Origin: Flaccisagitta enflata
Lineage: Eukaryota > Chaetognatha > Sagittoidea > Aphragmophora
Length of the DNA: 64,000 bases
Direction of reading: 5' to 3'
NCBI GenBank assembly: GCA_965153355.1
Contig: OZ231126.1
Span: 101,866,001 to 101,930,000 of the forward strand
Shown: positions 59,606 to 64,000 of the stretch, piece by piece
Layout of the letters: the number at the start of each line of letters is the position of its first letter
How positions within the stretch are numbered: position 1 is the stretch's first letter
Translations under genes and position numbers: made by a program
The notes under the pieces: generated by a model
What the model was told of the DNA's origin: nothing
Databases searched by the model: none
What the model saw: the letters and a program-made list of their open reading frames with translations, nothing else

Positions 59606-61850
59606 TGTCTACTACCCCCGTAAGTGTCAACTATCCCCTGCAAGTGTCAAATACTCCTCGCAAGTGTCACCTACCCCCCCCACAAGTATCAACTACCCTT
59701 CGCAAGTGTCAAGTACCCCCCACAAGAATCAACTACCCCCCTCAAGTGTCAACTACCCCTCACAAGTGTCAACTACCCCCTGCAAGTGTCAGCTACCCCC
59801 GCTAGTGTCCAATACCCCCCGCAAGTGTCAACTACCTCCCGCAAGCGTCAACTACCCCCCGCAAGTGTCAACTACCCCCCAAGTGTCAACTACCCCCCGC
59901 AAGAGTCAACTACCCCTTGCAAGTGTCAACTACCCCCCGCAAGTGTCAACTACCTCCCGCAAGCGTCAACTACCCCGCAAGTGTCATCTACCCCCAAGTG
60001 TCAACTACCCCCGCAAGAGTCAACTACCCCTTGCAAGTGTCAACTACCCCCGCAAGTGTCAACTACCTCCGCAGCGTCAACTACCCCTGCAAGTGTCAAC
60101 TACCCCCAAAGTCTTACGCAGTGTCCTTCATACTTCCGCAAGTGTCAACTTCCCCAGCAAGTGTCATCTACCCCCAAGTGTTAATTACCCGCAAATGTCA
60201 ACTACCCTGCAAGTGTCAACTACCCCCTGCAAGTGTTAATTCCCCCTGCAAGTGTCAACTACCCCCTGCAAGTGTCAACTGCCCCTAGCAAGTGTCAACT
60301 TCCCCCAACAACTGTCAACTTCCCCCCACAACTGTCAACTACCCCCCACAACTATCAACTACCCCCCACAAGGGTCAACTACCCCTCCAAGTGTCAACTA
60401 CCCCCCACAAGTGTCAACTACCCCCTACAAGTGTCAACTATCTCCCGTAAGTATCAACTACCCCCCGCAAGCAACGACTACCCCCAACAAATGTCAACTA
60501 CCCCTGCAAGTGTCAACTACCCCCCGCAAGTGTCAACTCCCCCCGCAAGTGTCAACTACCCCCCGCAAGTGTCAACTACCCCCTGCAAGTGTCAACTACC
60601 CCCCGAAAGTGTCAACTACCCCCCACAAGTGTCAACTACCCCCCGCAAGTGTCAACTATCCCCTGCAAGCGTGCACTACCCCCCTGCAAGTGTCAACTAC
60701 CCCCCGCAAGTGTCAACTACCCCCGCAAGTGTCAACTAACCCCCGCAAGTGTCAACTACCCCCCGCAAGTGTCAACTATCCCCCCAAGTGTCAACTACCC
60801 CCATCAAGTGTCAACTACCCCTCAAGTGTAAACTACCCCTTCAAGTGTCAACTACCCCCGCAAGTGTCAACTTTCAGCAAGTGTCAATTACCCAAGTGCC
60901 AACTCCCCCCAAAAGTGTCAACTACCCCCTGCAAGTGTCAACTACCCCTAGCAAGTGTCAACTACCCCTAGCAAGTGTTAACTACCCCCCACAAGTTTCA
61001 ACTAACCCCCACAAGTGTCAACTACCCCCTGTAAGTGTCAACTACCCCAAGCAAGTGTCAACTACCCCCACAACTGTCAACTACCCCCACAAGGGTCAAC
61101 TACCCCCACTAGTGTCAACTACCCCCCACAAGTGTCAACTACCCCCCTCTAGTGTCAACAACCCCCCTCAAGTGTCAACTACCCCCCAAGTGTCAACTAA
61201 TCCTCCAAGTGTCAACTACCCCCCACAAGTGTCAACTACCCCCTGCAAAAGTCAACTACCCCCCGGTATCAACTACCCCCGCAAGTGTCCATTACCCCCG
61301 ACAACTGTCAACTACCCCTGCAATTGTCGACTACCCCTGCAAGTGTCAACTACCCCCAGCAAGTGTCAACTATCCCCCTCAAGTGTCAACTCCCCCCGCA
61401 AGTGTCAACTACCTCCTGCAAGCGTCAACCACCCCTAGCAAGTGTCAACTACTCCCCACAAGTGTCAACTATCCTCTGCAAGTGTCAACTACCCCCAGCA
61501 AGTGTCAACTATCCACCATAACTGTCAAATACCCCCACAAGGGTCAACTACCCCCCACTAGTGTCAACTACCCCCGACAAGTGTCAACTATCCTCCTCTA
61601 GTATCAACTATCCCCCTCTAATGTCAACTACCCCCCTCAAGTGTCAACTACCCACCAAATGTCAACTACCCCTCCAAGTGTCAACTACCCCCCACAAGTG
61701 TCAACTATCCCCCACAAGTGTCAACTACCCCCTTATGTGTCAACTACCCCCCCGCAAGTGTCAACTACCCCCAGCAAGAGTCAACTACCCCTGCTAGTGT
61801 CAACTACCCCCGCCAGTGTCAACTACCCCCTGAAAGTGTCAACTACCCCT
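59606..61850 (+). repeat. 20-bp minisatellite, over 100 copies
   Basis: Unit AAGTGTCAACTACCCCCCGC with C-run length varying from two to seven and base variants (CACAAG, TGCAAG, CCTCTAG). All three frames are open over hundreds of bases because of it; these QVSTTP-type ORFs are artefacts. It starts 30 bp after the swollen dispersed repeat. Confidence 0.97.
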
Positions 61851-62439
61851 CTAACAATTAGCAATTCCATACTAGCAAGATCCTTAATAGCCAGATCATA
61901 CTTTCCAGATCCATACTAGCGAAACCCTACACTAGCCATGGCAACAATTAGTGACTAGTTTCATTTTTCTCTGAGAGTTTTCATACTAGAGAACATATCA
62001 CGGCACCAAATGATAGGAAATTCCATGCAGAATCCAAATTTGCCCATTTTGACGCCTTTTTTGGAGATCTTGGCTCGGGTTTTTTGCGTCAAAGTGCCAC
62101 GTGCGCCGTTTAGCGTCAAAATCCTCATTTTTTCACTGATTTTACAGTCCAACTGCATAATATTGTTTATTCAAGCGAACTTCTACTTGATTTAGTGAAA
62201 GATTTTGCTACTCATAGATAGGAAGTTGTTTCAATCAGTTTCATTACCATTTTCACCCACTTTTAGACACCGGAAGTGCTGGATAGACCAGAAGTGATGT
62301 AAACAATGCCGGTTTTCACTGTTGGCGCATTATGGCTGATTGCCAAAGGGTATCAAATCTCAAGATTAGTCAGTAATGCACTTTTGTAATAATTCGATAA
62401 AAATTCAGTAATAATTCAACTAATTATACAACAATAACA
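61851..62439. other. Stretch without a supported gene
   Basis: It opens with short repeats of CATACTAGC/ACACTAGCC (61870-61940). The rest is plain sequence with no ORF I can support. Confidence 0.5.
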
Positions 62440-64000
62440 CTAATAATTCAACAAGTTGATAAGGAAGAAGCTAGGCGAAAAATTCCGATGAATTCGATGG
62501 GAAAATGGGCAAATAATGAATTTGAAGCCCAGCGTAATGTTACTTTTTAGTTGGTTTTGCATGTGTGCGGCGATGCATTTCAACACCCTGAAGCATGCCA
62601 GCGTGGTTATTCTTCCATTAAAATCTGAGGCAAATTTCACCGCCCGTTCCGCGGCATCGTTGACCGGCGATAATCCATTCACGAGCTCCCGGAACAATTT
62701 GTAGTTGCCATCGCTAGCCCACTTGGATGCAGGCAACCCAAGGAACGTTGGCTCGAAATGAGTGAGCTGGAAAAAAGATTTTAAAAAGTTGATTGGTTCT
62801 CTTTAAACCTGTTACATCATATTCATGGCTCCAAAGAACAGTATTGTATTACCTGAAAAAACAGCCAAGATTCCTCAGTGACAAAATCTTCAAGGCGACT
62901 GTCTTCATCAATTCCCGGCATGGTCGGTTTACCCATTTCCACATGGGCCTGAGGATCATGGGTCTTCAAAGCAGCAGCCATGGCTTCCTTCATTTCCTCA
63001 CTGACCTTCTCTGAGGCAAGGGCAAGGATGACTGAACGGCCGGTGAGGTAGTCGGTGTGCAAGTCGACCTTCTTTTGAGCAGCCTTTGCACCCTTGAGAT
63101 TGCGTGCGAGCCAGTCCTCGAGGGGTTTGTAAAGGGAGAGAGTGAGGAAAGGCGTGTCCGCCATTCGCATGCAAGACATCCAGAAGAAGTGGATATAGAC
63201 CATGTAGAAGGAAAACATCAACACGTCAATTTGCTGCTTGGGTCCCAGGGTGAAGTGCTTGTTGCAAATCAACATCTTCAAGATGTAGAGGCAAGCCCCT
63301 ATCCATCGGGCGTGATGAGTGGCACTCAAACGCTTGGCCATCTTGAGGTGAGGCAGAAAGCCAGCGAGGAACTGGTGGGAAATATATTTAGATGTGTGTT
63401 GTAATGATGTACTGAGCCAATGATTCATGCAAGTAGATCTACTTTATGCAACTACAACTGTACTAATTCTGTTACATTAGGCAAGCTGGTGTATGATATC
63501 TATGTGTAAAAGAGCACGCCGTGGATGCTTTAATTATTATATCATCATACTACAACTTCTGCTATAATACTACAAGAGATTGTAAAAACAAAGATACAAA
63601 CCCCCGAATCTGTAAAAAAAAGATTGGAAAAAAAGAAGATAGACTTACCAAGTTTGTTTGTTTCTTTTTGTTTTATATTTCACTGCTATTCAATGCCTGG
63701 GTAACTTACTGCAACTAAGCGACAACACTCTTTGTAGTCGCCTCGCAGCTTCTCCTTGAATTTTGCCGACTCAGCATCTGGCGATTCCGCATTTGCCGAT
63801 TCCGCATTTGCCGATTCCGCGTTTGCCGATTCTGAGTTTCCCCGATTCCGAGTTTCCCAATTCCGCTTTTCCCAATTCCGCGCGCGTTTGCCGGTTCTTT
63901 GTCGGTCAGTTCTTTGTCGGACAATTCTGCATCGGACGCTTTTGTGTTGACCTTCGCAACAAAAAGTTGGTTGAGCAAGTTCATCAACCCCTCGTGGAGT
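62440..64000 (-). CDS. Multi-exon protein, 5' end outside the window
   Basis: Exons in transcription order: beyond 64000 to 63710, 63371-62853 and 62766-62440, all GT-AG with phase 0 joins, stop near 62440. The first visible exon has ESANA tandem repeats (DNA repeat 63775-63845) and LRGDYKECCRLV; a G4 run near 63840 shifts frame between the start of the exon and the repeats. Exon 2 has MAKRLSATHHARWIGACLYI and LALASEKVSEEM. Exon 3 has FLGLPASKWASDG and LSPVNDAAERAVKFASDF. The NDxAERxVK phrase occurs in a multi-copy family of invertebrate genomes. The spliced, mostly open structure suggests a young copy or a retained gene. Function unknown. Confidence 0.55.

Noticed and set aside
59574-61919. 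Long VSTTPRKCQLPP-type repetitive ORFs that resemble mucin or collagen-like proteins
   Set aside because: The 20-bp minisatellite is open in all three plus frames, C-run lengths vary freely and no unit keeps one frame.

Overview
The window is invertebrate animal nuclear DNA. The genes are spliced with ordinary GT-AG introns. BEL/Pao and Penelope-like (PLE) retroelements are present, and much of the sequence is microsatellite, minisatellite, satellite and foldback repeat. I cannot name the species. Exon structures below come from reading splice sites and phase by eye; no alignment or RNA data were used.

Region 1 (about 0.1-24.1 kb) is gene-dense and looks like an endogenous or domesticated Polinton/adintovirus-like dsDNA virus. 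It has two convergent arms. The plus arm holds two acidic proteins (one ending in a linker-histone-like domain), an intron-split double-jelly-roll major capsid-like gene, a protamine-like basic protein, and a 1,289-aa Polinton-type PolB-like protein whose polymerase motifs look degraded. The minus arm, read from right to left, holds two small membrane proteins, a coiled-coil protein with 25-aa repeats, two overlapping ORFs (one with Cys/His fingers), and a 17-exon gene. The exons of that last gene assemble a parvovirus-NS1-type SF3 helicase: Walker A, Walker B, B-prime region, motif C and arginine finger. Every plus-arm ORF and the helicase ORF has a splice acceptor 17-93 nt before its ATG, so the region may be expressed from spliced leaders. 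I saw no integrase, protease or packaging ATPase; they may be lost or lie to the left of the window.

Region 2 (24.1-43.6 kb) is repeat-rich: foldback elements, a decayed multi-copy metazoan ORF with a PIN/FEN-like C-terminal half, a two-exon MYND-finger/membrane protein, a 1,004-aa hAT-like transposase-derived ORF, and roughly 530-bp tandem repeats.

Region 3 (43.6-64 kb) holds a transposon protein fragment, the 3' end of a GIY-YIG Penelope-like element, a two-block 91-bp satellite that sits exactly between this PLE and a BEL/Pao integrase fragment, charged coiled-coil ORFs with frameshifts at homopolymers, a dispersed palindrome-headed repeat swollen to 1.6 kb, a 20-bp minisatellite of about 2.2 kb, and part of a multi-exon minus-strand gene.

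Two cautions run through the window. Several coherent ORFs break at homopolymers by exactly one base, which fits long-read consensus error as well as decay. The in-frame stops inside otherwise coherent ORFs are all TGA, which fits CGA-to-TGA mutation.
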